A DNA stretch of 64,000 nucleotides, taken from the NCBI RefSeq assembly GCF_019837165.1, contig NZ_JAGYHC010000001.1, positions 3,410,001 through 3,474,000 of the forward strand, given 5' to 3'. The notes below the pieces were generated by a model. That model was given only the letters and a program-made list of their open reading frames with translations, ran no database searches and was not told the DNA's origin. The position numbers were made by a program, and so were the translations under genes. Source of the DNA: Virgibacillus sp. NKC19-3 (GTDB lineage: Bacteria > Bacillota > Bacilli > Bacillales > Amphibacillaceae). Positions 15,344 to 24,633 of the stretch are shown here, piece by piece (the stretch's first letter is position 1; every line of letters begins with the position of its first letter).

Positions 15344-16437
15344 GTCGCTTGCTGATGAATATATCGGGTTAAATTTATATTGTTCCAGTCTTTCCAACTT
15401 CCGAATGTGCCTTTCATATGGTTAATTCTTTCAATTGCTGGACAATCGTTGTCAATATCTAAAATATGTTTGTGATTCAAGATATTCTCTGCCACATATT
15501 TATAACCCCTTACCCCCATACTTGTATCTGTATTTACAACTGAGAAAAAAGCATTACGTTCTTTTGAAAAAATTAATCCTAAGGCAGACCCGGTACCATT
15601 ACTACCAGAGGATTGGGGCAAATCATCTTTCAATCCACCGAAATCTCCAAACCCATTTAATTCATAATCGAGATATGCAGTAGCCACATCATTATTGATT
15701 ATTTTAGTAAATACGAGATTATCAAAATCCTTATTTCGTTTATCCACTGGTCGAGGTGAGTTAAGTAAAACTTTGACTGCGCCCGTATTTAAATCTTGGA
15801 ATTCTTCCAATTCTAGTTGTTTGGAATCGTGGCTTTTACTTCTTAAATCTAACATAATGAAATCATTTTCAGTAAGGTTATCTTCAATGAAATCATTGTA
15901 TTCGTCAAAACAATCTACTGTTACTCTAAGACATATTGAGGAGTTACTATTACGCAATTCGGATATTAAATTATCTAAATCAAACTCACTAATTTCAAGC
16001 CCACTTTTGATAGAAATGACAGGTATTAAATTATTATAGTTTCCCAAATCTAATAACCGACTTCTATAAGAAGAGAAATCTCTGCTTAGCTGTAGAGATA
16101 ACTTAATATTATTATAATCTAATTTTTTTCTGTCATACTCATCTATAGTAAATCTAAAAAAATCTATGAAGGCATATTTATTATTAATTTTTTCTTGAAT
16201 AAACTGTAAGGTTATAATATCTTTATCTTCTGGTGGAAGCTTGATTTTAGTTCTTATTTTGTTATTCGGTTTTAATTCGTAAAGAATATCTCCAGTAATA
16301 GGATCTTTTTTAAATCTATCTTCATGCTCATCTTTAAAAATTTCTATTAATGGAATTATTGAATCATTAAAATAGGGATTCATTTTATTTAAAACCCTCA
16401 TTTCTTCTTGTCTGTTTTTCATAATAGGAATATACAT
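15337..16437 (-). CDS. sce7725/beta-family protein
   Basis: A 366-residue soluble protein starting MYIPIMKNRQEEMRVLNKM and continuing IIPLIEIFKDE. This is the characteristic opening of the sce7725 and T4-beta-protein-like families (Y-P-I-x-K-x-R-x-E, then PLIEI). A TIM-barrel-like run of hydrophobic strands follows (LIPVISIKSG, ICLRVTVDCF, FIMLDLRS). Relatives are regularly found beside sce7726 nuclease-like proteins, as here, which supports joint function. The mechanism is unknown. ATG 16437 follows a weak AAGGAGAAAT-type RBS. The 3' end lies in the shared hairpin. Confidence 0.7.
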   Translation of the reverse strand: MYIPIMKNRQEEMRVLNKMNPYFNDSIIPLIEIFKDEHEDRFKKDPITGDILYELKPNNKIRTKIKLPPEDKDIITLQFIQEKINNKYAFIDFFRFTIDEYDRKKLDYNNIKLSLQLSRDFSSYRSRLLDLGNYNNLIPVISIKSGLEISEFDLDNLISELRNSNSSICLRVTVDCFDEYNDFIEDNLTENDFIMLDLRSKSHDSKQLELEEFQDLNTGAVKVLLNSPRPVDKRNKDFDNLVFTKIINNDVATAYLDYELNGFGDFGGLKDDLPQSSGSNGTGSALGLIFSKERNAFFSVVNTDTSMGVRGYKYVAENILNHKHILDIDNDCPAIERINHMKGTFGSWKDWNNINLTRYIHQQATK

Positions 16438-16822
16438 TGATTATTTCTCCTTATTTGAAGACATAATTTATTTTTTATTGAACTAAACAAATAATCTAAC
16501 CAAATTGAATAAAAATATATAGTCTGTAAGTAAATTTACTATATTCCTTCTCTAATACATTCAGCATCAAACATACTTCAGGGTGTTTGAGTCTGGTTTA
16601 ATGCACCAGTCTCTTTGGCTTTATCTGGATGCTTTATTACCTTGTCCGACGCTGAATTATGGTCTCTTCTTATGACATTTTTAATCACTCCAATCTAAAA
16701 ACAAAATAATGCTCCATTTCTTCTTTATTCAACATAAACTGAGTCAATTCCTGCTAATTTTTAAAGAACTTTTAAAAGACTATTTTCTGAACGAGGAATA
16801 AGGATCTCACGATCCCTTAAAT
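16438..16822. other. 385-bp intergenic region between accessory zone and capsule locus
   Basis: No supported gene. A minus-strand open stretch near 16585-16690 (…DHNSASDKVIKHPDK…) lacks a good RBS and may be a gene scrap. A small hairpin, TCAAACA/TGTTTGA, lies within it. GGATC/GATCC at 16802-16815, just after the epimerase stop, is a weak terminator candidate. Confidence 0.4.
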
Positions 16823-17854
16823 TCACTTCACCCCATAATACCCCACATACCACTCAGCAAATCTCTCCAACCCTTCCTCAATCGAAGTCTCCGGCTTAAA
16901 CCCAACAGCTTCCTGCAACAGCGTCGTAGACGCATATGTAGCCGGCACATCTCCTGGCTTAATCGGCTCAAATTCTTTCTTAAACTCTACTTCCTTACCC
17001 AGCGCCTTACTCAAGGCCTGTTCCAGGGCTCCGATAAAGGTCATTAACCGCTCTGGGCTATTGTTGCCAATATTAAACACCTTGTGAGCCACGCCATCCT
17101 CTCCATTCGGCGGAACACTTACCAGTCGCTCAATACCAGTAATAATATCATCTATATAGGTAAAATCCCGATACAAGTCATTCTCAAAATCCCCATTATT
17201 AAATATCTTAATCGGCTCCCCAGTAAAATATTTATCCGTAAAACCGAAATACGCCATATCCGGACGTCCCATCGGCCCATACACCGTAAAGAAACGAAGC
17301 CCAGTCGCTGGAATCTTATATAAATGACTATACGTATGAGCCATCAATTCATTCGACTTCTTCGTCGATGCATATAGCGACACCGGGTTATCGACAAAAT
17401 CTGTCTCTTCAAAAGGCACTTTTTTATTCGCTCCATATACGGAACTGGACGAAGCATAGATAAGATGATCGACCGGATAATGCCTGCATGCTTCCAGGAT
17501 ATTATAGAAGCCAATCAAATTACTTTGGATATAGGCATCCGGATTTTCAATAGAATACCGCACGCCTGCTTGTGCTGCAAGATTCACCACAACATCTGGC
17601 TTATATTCCTCAAAAACTTCCATAAGCCCATCTTTCTCCGCAATATCCGCTTTAATAAATGTAAAATTATCGTAAGGCGTAAGTTGTTCCAGTCGCGTTT
17701 CTTTCAGTCTCACATCATAGTAGTCATTGACATTATCAAGACCTACCACCCGACAATTCCGGTCGAGTAACCGTTTGGCTAGAAAAGATCCAATAAATCC
17801 GGCCGCACCGGTTACAAGATACGTTTTACTTGAATCAGGAGTTTTGATATTCAT
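16823..17854 (-). CDS. UDP-glucuronate 4-epimerase (SDR family)
   Basis: A 343-residue extended SDR enzyme with NAD-binding TGAAGFIG near residue 15, a conserved SSSSVYG serine and the catalytic YxxxK (YASTK) near 161. The sequence resembles CapI/LspL-type epimerases, which interconvert UDP-glucuronic and UDP-galacturonic acid (or the N-acetyl forms). It is the last gene of the capsule locus and overlaps ugd by 20 bp, so both are translated from one message. Ugd would supply its substrate. GC content is higher than that of the central capsule genes. Confidence 0.85.
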   Translation of the reverse strand: MNIKTPDSSKTYLVTGAAGFIGSFLAKRLLDRNCRVVGLDNVNDYYDVRLKETRLEQLTPYDNFTFIKADIAEKDGLMEVFEEYKPDVVVNLAAQAGVRYSIENPDAYIQSNLIGFYNILEACRHYPVDHLIYASSSSVYGANKKVPFEETDFVDNPVSLYASTKKSNELMAHTYSHLYKIPATGLRFFTVYGPMGRPDMAYFGFTDKYFTGEPIKIFNNGDFENDLYRDFTYIDDIITGIERLVSVPPNGEDGVAHKVFNIGNNSPERLMTFIGALEQALSKALGKEVEFKKEFEPIKPGDVPATYASTTLLQEAVGFKPETSIEEGLERFAEWYVGYYGVK

Positions 17855-19205
17855 TCTGCTTTGACACCTTCCTGCTTGCTACACTTGTAGATTCTCTTCC
17901 GACAGAGTGATATTCCACGCCTGCCTCTTCCATCTTGGATACTTCATGAATATTTCTTCCGTCATATACCAACGGAGTTCGCATTAAATCTTTATACATC
18001 TCAGGAGTTACTGCTTTGATCTCTCCCCACTCTGTGAATACAAAGCATACATTAGCATCCTGCAGTGCCTGTTCCACGTTAGAGACATAGGTGATCGTTC
18101 CATTGCCATTTCTGCCCTCCGGATAGAACTTAGCAAAGTTATCCGCACCTACAGGATCATACGCATAAATGTCAGCGCCTTTCTCCAACAGCAATGGAAT
18201 ATTCTCTAATGAAGGTGCTTCTCTTAAATCATCCGTTCCTGGTTTAAATGTTAACCCGAGTACAGCTACCTTCAGCCCGCTAAATGTAATGAGTCGCTTG
18301 CTGGCTTTTTGATATAACCTAGTCTTTTGTTCTTTATTTACATCAATAGCAGCCTTCACTGTTTTAAGCTCATAGCCGTTCTGTCTAGCAATATTCTCTA
18401 ATGCTTTGGTATCTTTCGGAAAACATGATCCACCAAAGCCAATACCTGCATTTAAAAATTTGCTTCCAATACGGTCATCAAAGCTCATTCCTCTTGCAAC
18501 ATCCTGAATATCCGCGCCAACTAATTCGGAAAGATTAGCAAGATCATTCATGTAGGAGATTTTCAGTGCAAGGAAGTCGTTAGATGCATACTTAATCATT
18601 TCAGCCGACCTTCTATTAACAGATACAATCGGCAAGTTGAAAGGTTCATAGATATTCATCAGGCGTTCCTCTGCCCACTTGCTTTCTGTACCAATAATGA
18701 TTCTGGCTGCATACAATGTATCATGTACAGCTGACCCTTGAGCCAAAAACTCTGGGTTTGAAGCTACCTCCACGTTTACATCGTTAACCAGGAAGTCCTG
18801 GATAAACTGTTCCACCTTATCATTGGTTCCAATTGGTACGGTAGACTTCACAACGATAAGACAATCATTTTCCACCGATTCCGCAATTTGTCTTGCAACG
18901 GTCGCTATGTAAGATAGATTTGCCGAACCGTCTGCTTGTTCTGGTGTACCAACGCCTATAAAAATAGCGTCTGCACCCTTGTAAGCTGATTCATAGTCTG
19001 TCGTATAGTCCAATCTCCCCGCAGCATAATTTTTCTGCATTAATTCTTCCAGCCCTTTTTCAAAAATAGGAGAAACACCAGATTTCATTACGTTTACTTT
19101 TTCTTCGTCTATATCAACACAGGTTACTTGATGTCCCATCTCCGCGGCTGTCACCCCGGTTACTAGGCCTACATAACCTGTGCCGGCTACTGCTATTTTG
19201 TGCAT
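17835..19205 (-). CDS. ugd: UDP-glucose 6-dehydrogenase
   Basis: About 456 residues. It oxidises UDP-glucose twice to UDP-glucuronate with NAD+. Seen are the N-terminal GTGYVGLV Rossmann motif, NPEFLAQGSA, the catalytic cysteine in GFGGSCFPKDT, and the C-terminal UDP-binding domain with FKPGTDDLR. A GTG three codons upstream is possible, but ATG 19205 is spaced better from GGAGTG. With GalU (30872-31753) upstream and the epimerase downstream it makes uronic acid donors for the polymer. It is close to B. subtilis TuaD/Ugd. Confidence 0.95.
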   Translation of the reverse strand: MHKIAVAGTGYVGLVTGVTAAEMGHQVTCVDIDEEKVNVMKSGVSPIFEKGLEELMQKNYAAGRLDYTTDYESAYKGADAIFIGVGTPEQADGSANLSYIATVARQIAESVENDCLIVVKSTVPIGTNDKVEQFIQDFLVNDVNVEVASNPEFLAQGSAVHDTLYAARIIIGTESKWAEERLMNIYEPFNLPIVSVNRRSAEMIKYASNDFLALKISYMNDLANLSELVGADIQDVARGMSFDDRIGSKFLNAGIGFGGSCFPKDTKALENIARQNGYELKTVKAAIDVNKEQKTRLYQKASKRLITFSGLKVAVLGLTFKPGTDDLREAPSLENIPLLLEKGADIYAYDPVGADNFAKFYPEGRNGNGTITYVSNVEQALQDANVCFVFTEWGEIKAVTPEMYKDLMRTPLVYDGRNIHEVSKMEEAGVEYHSVGRESTSVASRKVSKQNEYQNS

Positions 19206-19290
19206 TTGGATCACTCCTTGTAACTATTCATCTATTAGATCCTTTACTATGGATCGCCTTCCCTGCACTTATCAACAAAAAAGACAACAA

Positions 19291-20013
19291 TTACTTTAAT
19301 CGTTTTTTCAATCTATTCCAGTTGCCTTTTATTTTCATCCGTAACGTTGGGGTAGGAACTCTTCTCCCCAATCCTTCCTCTCTTGTGTATTTACAAGGGT
19401 TACACATTCCACAAGGTTGATCGTATATTGGAGAGTGGCAAAACCACGTTTCTTCCATGATCTGTTTAAATCCGCTAATACTGGCCTGTTCCTGCATATC
19501 AAGTTTAGTCATATCTAATAGCGGAAAATGATAATAGGAAAATATACCCAAGTCTTGGTCACTCAGATATTCCTTGAGTTTATAAAATCTATCATTATTG
19601 TTATCAACAAGATCAACATCATTTTTTATAAATCCTTCTACTGTATCATCAGTATGAACGCATAATTCTAGATCGTTAATTCCTAATGAATTTGTATATC
19701 GGGCAAGCCAGTCATATTGGGCACCCAAATGTGATCTATCAGCTAGTCTGCGATAGGACTTTGTTATGTTGGAATTATCGGATATATCCTTTTTCCTAAT
19801 ATCGATCCGTTCCATAATTCTACAAGAAGCTGATTCATCCATTTCTTTTATCATATCAATGATACGGTCCATCGTTTTAAATTCCATGTAAGTTGATGGT
19901 CTATTTTCATCAATTATATAATAAGGTTGTATATTTACTTTTTTATTTAACACTAAATCCAGTACCCTAAATGTTGAATCCCAGCCGCCAGTCCATAACA
20001 CTTTTTTTAGCAT
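19291..20013 (-). CDS. QueC-like PP-loop ATPase in the capsule locus
   Basis: A 240-residue N-type ATP pyrophosphatase. The PP-loop GGWDST is at residues 9-14, and the C-terminal C-x8-C-x2-C-x2-C cluster (from FCHSPIYDQPC through NPCK) is the zinc motif of QueC. QueC activates a carboxylate with ATP and converts it to amide and nitrile in queuosine precursor synthesis. No other queuosine genes are in the window, and the gene lies between a pyruvyltransferase and ugd in one run. A role in amidating or activating a uronic acid carboxyl of the polymer is my inference. Length and both motifs look intact. Confidence 0.7.
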   Translation of the reverse strand: MLKKVLWTGGWDSTFRVLDLVLNKKVNIQPYYIIDENRPSTYMEFKTMDRIIDMIKEMDESASCRIMERIDIRKKDISDNSNITKSYRRLADRSHLGAQYDWLARYTNSLGINDLELCVHTDDTVEGFIKNDVDLVDNNNDRFYKLKEYLSDQDLGIFSYYHFPLLDMTKLDMQEQASISGFKQIMEETWFCHSPIYDQPCGMCNPCKYTREEGLGRRVPTPTLRMKIKGNWNRLKKRLK

Positions 20014-20135
20014 CTATATCCCCTGCTCCCTACTTCAAATCTACATATCAATCAGCAAATGCCTGTAAGCCATTTAGTAGTTTTCGAATCCCTCTTTAAA
20101 AATAACCAAAATGCAATCATACTCAATATTAGGTT

Positions 20136-21251
20136 TTATATCGATTTAGCCCCTGTTCCCATATTAGTGGAATTTAGCAAATACTCATCAAGCTTTTTAA
20201 AATGATTTTTTGAATTTTTTGCTTGTACAGATACATCCACAGAATTTGTTTCCATACATTCATATACATCTATAGGCTTTAAAGAATTAATTTCTTTTAA
20301 GTCGATATATGAGCCTTGAAAACCAATATCTTTCATTACATTATTCATCTTTTTACTATACGAAACCGGAAATACTGGTTTATTAAATACCCATCCCAGT
20401 ATCATAGAATGAAACCTTGTAGCTATTACGTACGAAGATGACGCGATTATATCCAATGCTTCCTCCATATTATATTTATAATAGTATTTCGCAACATTAT
20501 CAAAAATCTCTTCAGGTAGTTTTTGGAGAATTTCTTCAACCGCTTCCTGATCACCTTCCTTCTCACAAAATGACATCAATGTTACCTGATATCCCATATT
20601 TACGAAATATATAGTTATATCCTTAATTTTTTGGTAGTAAATTTCATCATAGTTATGTAAGTTTTTTCTAAAAGAAGGTTTTATAACTGAGATAACAATA
20701 TGTTTTTTTATTGAAACTGACCGTTTTCTATTTAATTGAAATACTATATCGTCTGCCACACGGACATTAGGTAAGTCTTTAAATAATCCATAAGAGTACT
20801 TATCTCTAAAACATATATCTGTATACTTCTTAAAAAGTTCATAATGCTCAGTAAAAAATTGCTGGTTTTGAAAAGGCCCAAAATTTGACCCTAAAACATA
20901 AAATGGTTTTCCTTTTATCTTTTGTTTATAATTTGGTATCCCAGTCCAATTATCTTTCTGAATAAATATAGAGCCTCCGACATGTACGATAGCATCACAT
21001 TTTCTAGCAATTATATTACGAATAGAAAAATCTATCTTTAACTTTCTCAAACCATAATTAAGCAATCTCATAAAAAAATTGTTACTCGAGTAGATAGAAA
21101 CATTCCTAAACGACTTAAAATTATGTTTATATTCACGGGGCGCATAAAGAAAAAATTGTGTCTTAGGATATCTTTCACATAATAACTTAATAAATAAATC
21201 ATCACCTAAATTAAAATTTGTATAAGCATATATCATTACTTTTTTTTGCAT
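20136..21251 (-). CDS. Polysaccharide pyruvyl transferase family protein
   Basis: A 371-residue protein of the CsaB/WcaK family, which adds ketal pyruvate from PEP to sugar residues. Seen are FNLGDDLFIKLL at the N-terminus, HVGGSIF, PFYVLGSNFGPF and, near the C-terminus, SSYVIATRFHSMILGW with the conserved arginine and histidine. Pyruvylation adds negative charge and can anchor surface proteins. The gene is AT-rich, like the other polymer-specific genes here. ATG 21251 follows AAGGTGATT. Confidence 0.85.
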   Translation of the reverse strand: MQKKVMIYAYTNFNLGDDLFIKLLCERYPKTQFFLYAPREYKHNFKSFRNVSIYSSNNFFMRLLNYGLRKLKIDFSIRNIIARKCDAIVHVGGSIFIQKDNWTGIPNYKQKIKGKPFYVLGSNFGPFQNQQFFTEHYELFKKYTDICFRDKYSYGLFKDLPNVRVADDIVFQLNRKRSVSIKKHIVISVIKPSFRKNLHNYDEIYYQKIKDITIYFVNMGYQVTLMSFCEKEGDQEAVEEILQKLPEEIFDNVAKYYYKYNMEEALDIIASSSYVIATRFHSMILGWVFNKPVFPVSYSKKMNNVMKDIGFQGSYIDLKEINSLKPIDVYECMETNSVDVSVQAKNSKNHFKKLDEYLLNSTNMGTGAKSI

Positions 21252-21316
21252 TGAATCACCTTTACCAAAATAGTAATTACTCTTTTTTACTTGTAAATTT
21301 AGAAAGCTTCTAGCTT

Positions 21317-22612
21317 TTATCTTTCTATCTTTGCAAACCTATTACTTATATTTAATGTTATTATAAATAGACAAATGTTTAATACTAGACTTGATATACC
21401 AAATAGTCCTACCGCTACAATATCACTATTAAAGAAATAGAAACCTATCACAAGAGCTAAACAGCGAGTAGCCACAAGTATTATAGTATATAGCAAATGA
21501 AATCGCTGAGCATTCAAAACAGGCATTGACCTAACACTTGGTTTGTTCATAAACACTGCAAAAGATGTAAGAGCAATCCACCTTGCATAGTCACCTGCAA
21601 CATCCCAGCCTGAACCAAATACAAATTCAAACAACCAAGGGCCAAATATAATTACAGCTCCAAAAGGGATAACGCCTATAGCCCCAAGTGATAATGTAGC
21701 CTTTGTTATTAAGCGGCTTATATCCTCCCCATTGTTTGCTCCTTCAGATATACGAGGGTAAAACACATCTCCTATTGACTGTCCTATCAGTCTTGAAGGT
21801 AATCCTAATACTGTCCTCCCTATACTATAAAAACCAGCTGATGCTGGACCAAAAAAAGTCGTTAGTAGAAGGATAGGTAAACTTTCTGAAAAAGCCCCTA
21901 AAAGGACTTGGGGTGATCTATATGTTGGAAAATCTCTGTATTTTTTAGCAAGTTCTTTTATAGACGAAAACTCTTCTTCCTGTGGTTCCATTTCATTCTT
22001 ATAATCAGTCTTTCTCGCAAACATAATCATCATAAATGCTTTTATACCGTTGCCAATTGCTTGCAAAACAACTAAAACAGTGGCTGTAGGATAAATTAGG
22101 CCAATTCCGGCTTTACTTCCATTTGTAACTAATGATTGCAAAAAACTCGCTTTTGCATTAATTGAAAACTGGTTTGTCCGAATGAGCCATTGCTCGCACA
22201 CTTGCATAATTCCAGCAAATATAATTACCAATGGCATTAAATATAGGAAAGGAGCAATCTCCTCTAGCTGAAAAACATTGACGATCTTATCATTAAAAAA
22301 CAATAAGATTACAGTTGTAATTGCTGCAATAGCTAAAGTGATATACAAAGATAATTTTATTAAACCTTTTGCATTCTTATCACTCTTCGGTAAGACAATT
22401 GCTATAGGATAAGTCAATGCTGCAACTGGGATAATGATCTGTGTCAAAGCAGTAAATGTTCCCATTATACCAAATGCTTCCGGGCCGTATAGCCTTGTTA
22501 TGATAGGTGATAAAGCCATGGTTACAGCCTGAGCTCCAGCTGTCCCGGTAGCCATGATGAATACATTTCTTACAAATTTTGATTTTATTAGTTTTTTAAA
22601 GATATTTCCCAT
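21317..22612 (-). CDS. Oligosaccharide repeat-unit flippase (Wzx-like)
   Basis: About 431 residues with roughly 12-14 hydrophobic segments and no soluble domain, typical of the MOP superfamily (polysaccharide biosynthesis protein). It opens with a short basic stretch and a first helix containing GTAGAQAVTMALSPIITRLYGP, a form common in Bacillus Wzx proteins. It should flip undecaprenyl-linked repeat units to the outer face before polymerisation by the Wzy-like protein at 24634-25725. A TTG two codons earlier exists, but ATG 22612 sits 7 bp after GAGG. Confidence 0.88.
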   Translation of the reverse strand: MGNIFKKLIKSKFVRNVFIMATGTAGAQAVTMALSPIITRLYGPEAFGIMGTFTALTQIIIPVAALTYPIAIVLPKSDKNAKGLIKLSLYITLAIAAITTVILLFFNDKIVNVFQLEEIAPFLYLMPLVIIFAGIMQVCEQWLIRTNQFSINAKASFLQSLVTNGSKAGIGLIYPTATVLVVLQAIGNGIKAFMMIMFARKTDYKNEMEPQEEEFSSIKELAKKYRDFPTYRSPQVLLGAFSESLPILLLTTFFGPASAGFYSIGRTVLGLPSRLIGQSIGDVFYPRISEGANNGEDISRLITKATLSLGAIGVIPFGAVIIFGPWLFEFVFGSGWDVAGDYARWIALTSFAVFMNKPSVRSMPVLNAQRFHLLYTIILVATRCLALVIGFYFFNSDIVAVGLFGISSLVLNICLFIITLNISNRFAKIER

Positions 22613-22648
22613 ATGCAATCCTCGAGTTCATAGGTGTTATAGTTATAA

Positions 22649-23578
22649 TCAACTTGTTTTATTATTTTTTATATGCTGGTTTAATATATAAATAGATCTA
22701 AAGCTTAATATATAATTTTTGAGCCATTTTTTCTTATTATATTTGGTATATTTGTACTTCCATAAAAGTTTTCTTGCTTCTTGATTATTGCTTTGTTCTA
22801 TTAAATACCTTGCTTTATTTATAATTTTACTTATCATATACTCTTCAAAGTCAAAAGAGACAGGGCCGTTTTTTTTTTCTGAAATAAGGATTTCTTCAAC
22901 AAATTTCATTGTTGAAGAATTATAGTCTCTTTTCTTTTTAGTTGCCATATTAGAGACATTTAAAAAATAAGTTACACATATTTTATTTACATATGCTACC
23001 TCGTAATGTAGTGCGATCCTACGCCACATATCCAAGTCTTCTCCCCTTGCTATTCCTTCAGGAAATACACCTTGTTCTTTAAAAGCATACTTAGGAATAA
23101 CAACTGATGAGGCAGATAAAAGTGGAGTATTTAAAGACTCCTTAAAATAATTAACTGTTCCACTCTTATTCTTATTAAGACTACCAGCCATTTTTCTAGG
23201 CACAACCTCCCCGTTTTGATTAACAAATTCATATAAGGTACCATAAGCTCCTGCTTTAGGATATTTCATTATGAGACTATTAATAGTCTCTAAAAATAAT
23301 GGTTTCCACATATCATCAGCATCTAAAAAACCAATATATTCGTATGACGCTTGCCTTATTCCATAGTTTCTAGCTGATGACACCCCATTATTTTTTTTCC
23401 TAAAAACCCTTATTCTTGAGTCTTTTACGCTTTTTGCTTTTTCATAACTAGAATCTGTTGATCCATCATCAACGACAATAATTTCAAACTCTTGATGGGT
23501 TTGCTCCAATACTGAATTTATAGCTCTTTTCACATACCGTTCCTTGTTGTACAAGGGTATAATTACAGAAAAATTCAT
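22649..23578 (-). CDS. Glycosyltransferase family 2
   Basis: A GT-A fold transferase of about 309 residues. The N-terminus FSVIIPLYNKE, the VVDDGSTD nucleotide-binding motif and GFLDADDMW (the DxD metal site) are all clear. It should add a sugar to the lipid-linked repeat unit on the cytoplasmic side. An ATG at 23602 is in frame, but ATG 23578 lies behind GGAGG and is preferred. The C-terminal third is basic and may contact the membrane. Donor sugar unknown. Confidence 0.88.
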   Translation of the reverse strand: MNFSVIIPLYNKERYVKRAINSVLEQTHQEFEIIVVDDGSTDSSYEKAKSVKDSRIRVFRKKNNGVSSARNYGIRQASYEYIGFLDADDMWKPLFLETINSLIMKYPKAGAYGTLYEFVNQNGEVVPRKMAGSLNKNKSGTVNYFKESLNTPLLSASSVVIPKYAFKEQGVFPEGIARGEDLDMWRRIALHYEVAYVNKICVTYFLNVSNMATKKKRDYNSSTMKFVEEILISEKKNGPVSFDFEEYMISKIINKARYLIEQSNNQEARKLLWKYKYTKYNKKKWLKNYILSFRSIYILNQHIKNNKTS

Positions 23579-23688
23579 GTAGCCTTTTCCTCCATCTATC
23601 AATATTCAAAGTGATATTTTGACTTAATCATATAATCATATAGGGGGATTTAATAGCATTTGTTAAATCGGTAATCACCATAACTTTT

Positions 23689-24606
23689 TCAAACCTTTAA
23701 GCGAGGATTATCAGGAAGCCTAATCAAGTCTCCTATTTTCCTATTCCATTCAGGAGGATCAAATGTACCAAAACCACTCTGGGGGAAGAATGTAAGCTCT
23801 CCAAAATATATTTTTCCATTAACATAATATAAATCAACTCGAACAAAAGGGAATTCTTGCGACAGTTTCTTAGCTAGTTCCAACATTTCCCCGTAACGAT
23901 CCGGCTCCTGAATAGTTACAGTAGAGTGAGGGAGTCTTTGCAATCCAGTGAATTCCATATGGTTCCATTCTGTATCAAAAAAGTCAATTGTGCCTTCGCT
24001 TCCTTCAGATCCCCTATCTCTAATAACCTGGCAATACCTAGGAGTCCCATTAAAACAGTATATTTTATAATCTGTTAATGATGTTTCTCCTTCTCCTTCA
24101 GACAAAAATCTTTCACAAATAATCCGAGGTTTAATATTTTTATAAACCCACTCTCGAGTATTCCAAAAATAATTAACCTTAAACCACTTTCTTAATTCTT
24201 TAAATTGTGCTTTCCAATCTACTGCATTTTTATCCTTACAAACAAAATTATAACCAGAACTGTGTGTTGCTTTTAAAATAAATGAGTTAGGTAGTTTATT
24301 TAGGTTAATTTCCTCTACCGAATTATATACATCATATAACTCATTTAAAAATTCACTACCTATTTTTTTATCTACCATATTTCGAACTTCATATTTATCA
24401 GCACATATCTTTGCCGAGGAATTGTGCCAATAAAGTTTCAACCACTGTAATTTATCACTAAATTCAGTTGGGTTCTTCAAATTCACTTCTTTACCTACGC
24501 GTTTCTTATAATATTTTTTTATAAATTTTTTATCTGAAAAGTTGTACTTATAATAAATATAGCGTACAACACCTATCTTTTTTAAAGTGTTTTTTATTTT
24601 TGACAT
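23689..24606 (-). CDS. TupA-like ATP-grasp family protein
   Basis: A 305-residue protein of the TupA-like ATP-grasp family. The conserved opening NPTEFSDKLQWLKLYWHN, then KICADKYEVR, the lysine in FILKATHSSG, and the metal-binding ending FVRVDLYYVNGKIYFGELTF fit this family. TupA of alkaliphilic Bacillus halodurans is needed for teichuronopeptide, a polyglutamate-polyuronate wall polymer. An amide ligation between an amino acid and a uronate or sugar acceptor is the likely reaction (inference from fold). Uronate genes in the same locus support this. Confidence 0.8.
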   Translation of the reverse strand: MSKIKNTLKKIGVVRYIYYKYNFSDKKFIKKYYKKRVGKEVNLKNPTEFSDKLQWLKLYWHNSSAKICADKYEVRNMVDKKIGSEFLNELYDVYNSVEEINLNKLPNSFILKATHSSGYNFVCKDKNAVDWKAQFKELRKWFKVNYFWNTREWVYKNIKPRIICERFLSEGEGETSLTDYKIYCFNGTPRYCQVIRDRGSEGSEGTIDFFDTEWNHMEFTGLQRLPHSTVTIQEPDRYGEMLELAKKLSQEFPFVRVDLYYVNGKIYFGELTFFPQSGFGTFDPPEWNRKIGDLIRLPDNPRLKV

Positions 24607-24633
24607 TTTATGTCCTTTCTATTGCGAATGTGG

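Noticed and set aside
16585-16690. Short minus-strand frame (…SASDKVIKHPDKAKE…)
   Set aside because: Protein-like composition but no convincing start or RBS; kept only as a possible scrap in the intergenic entry.
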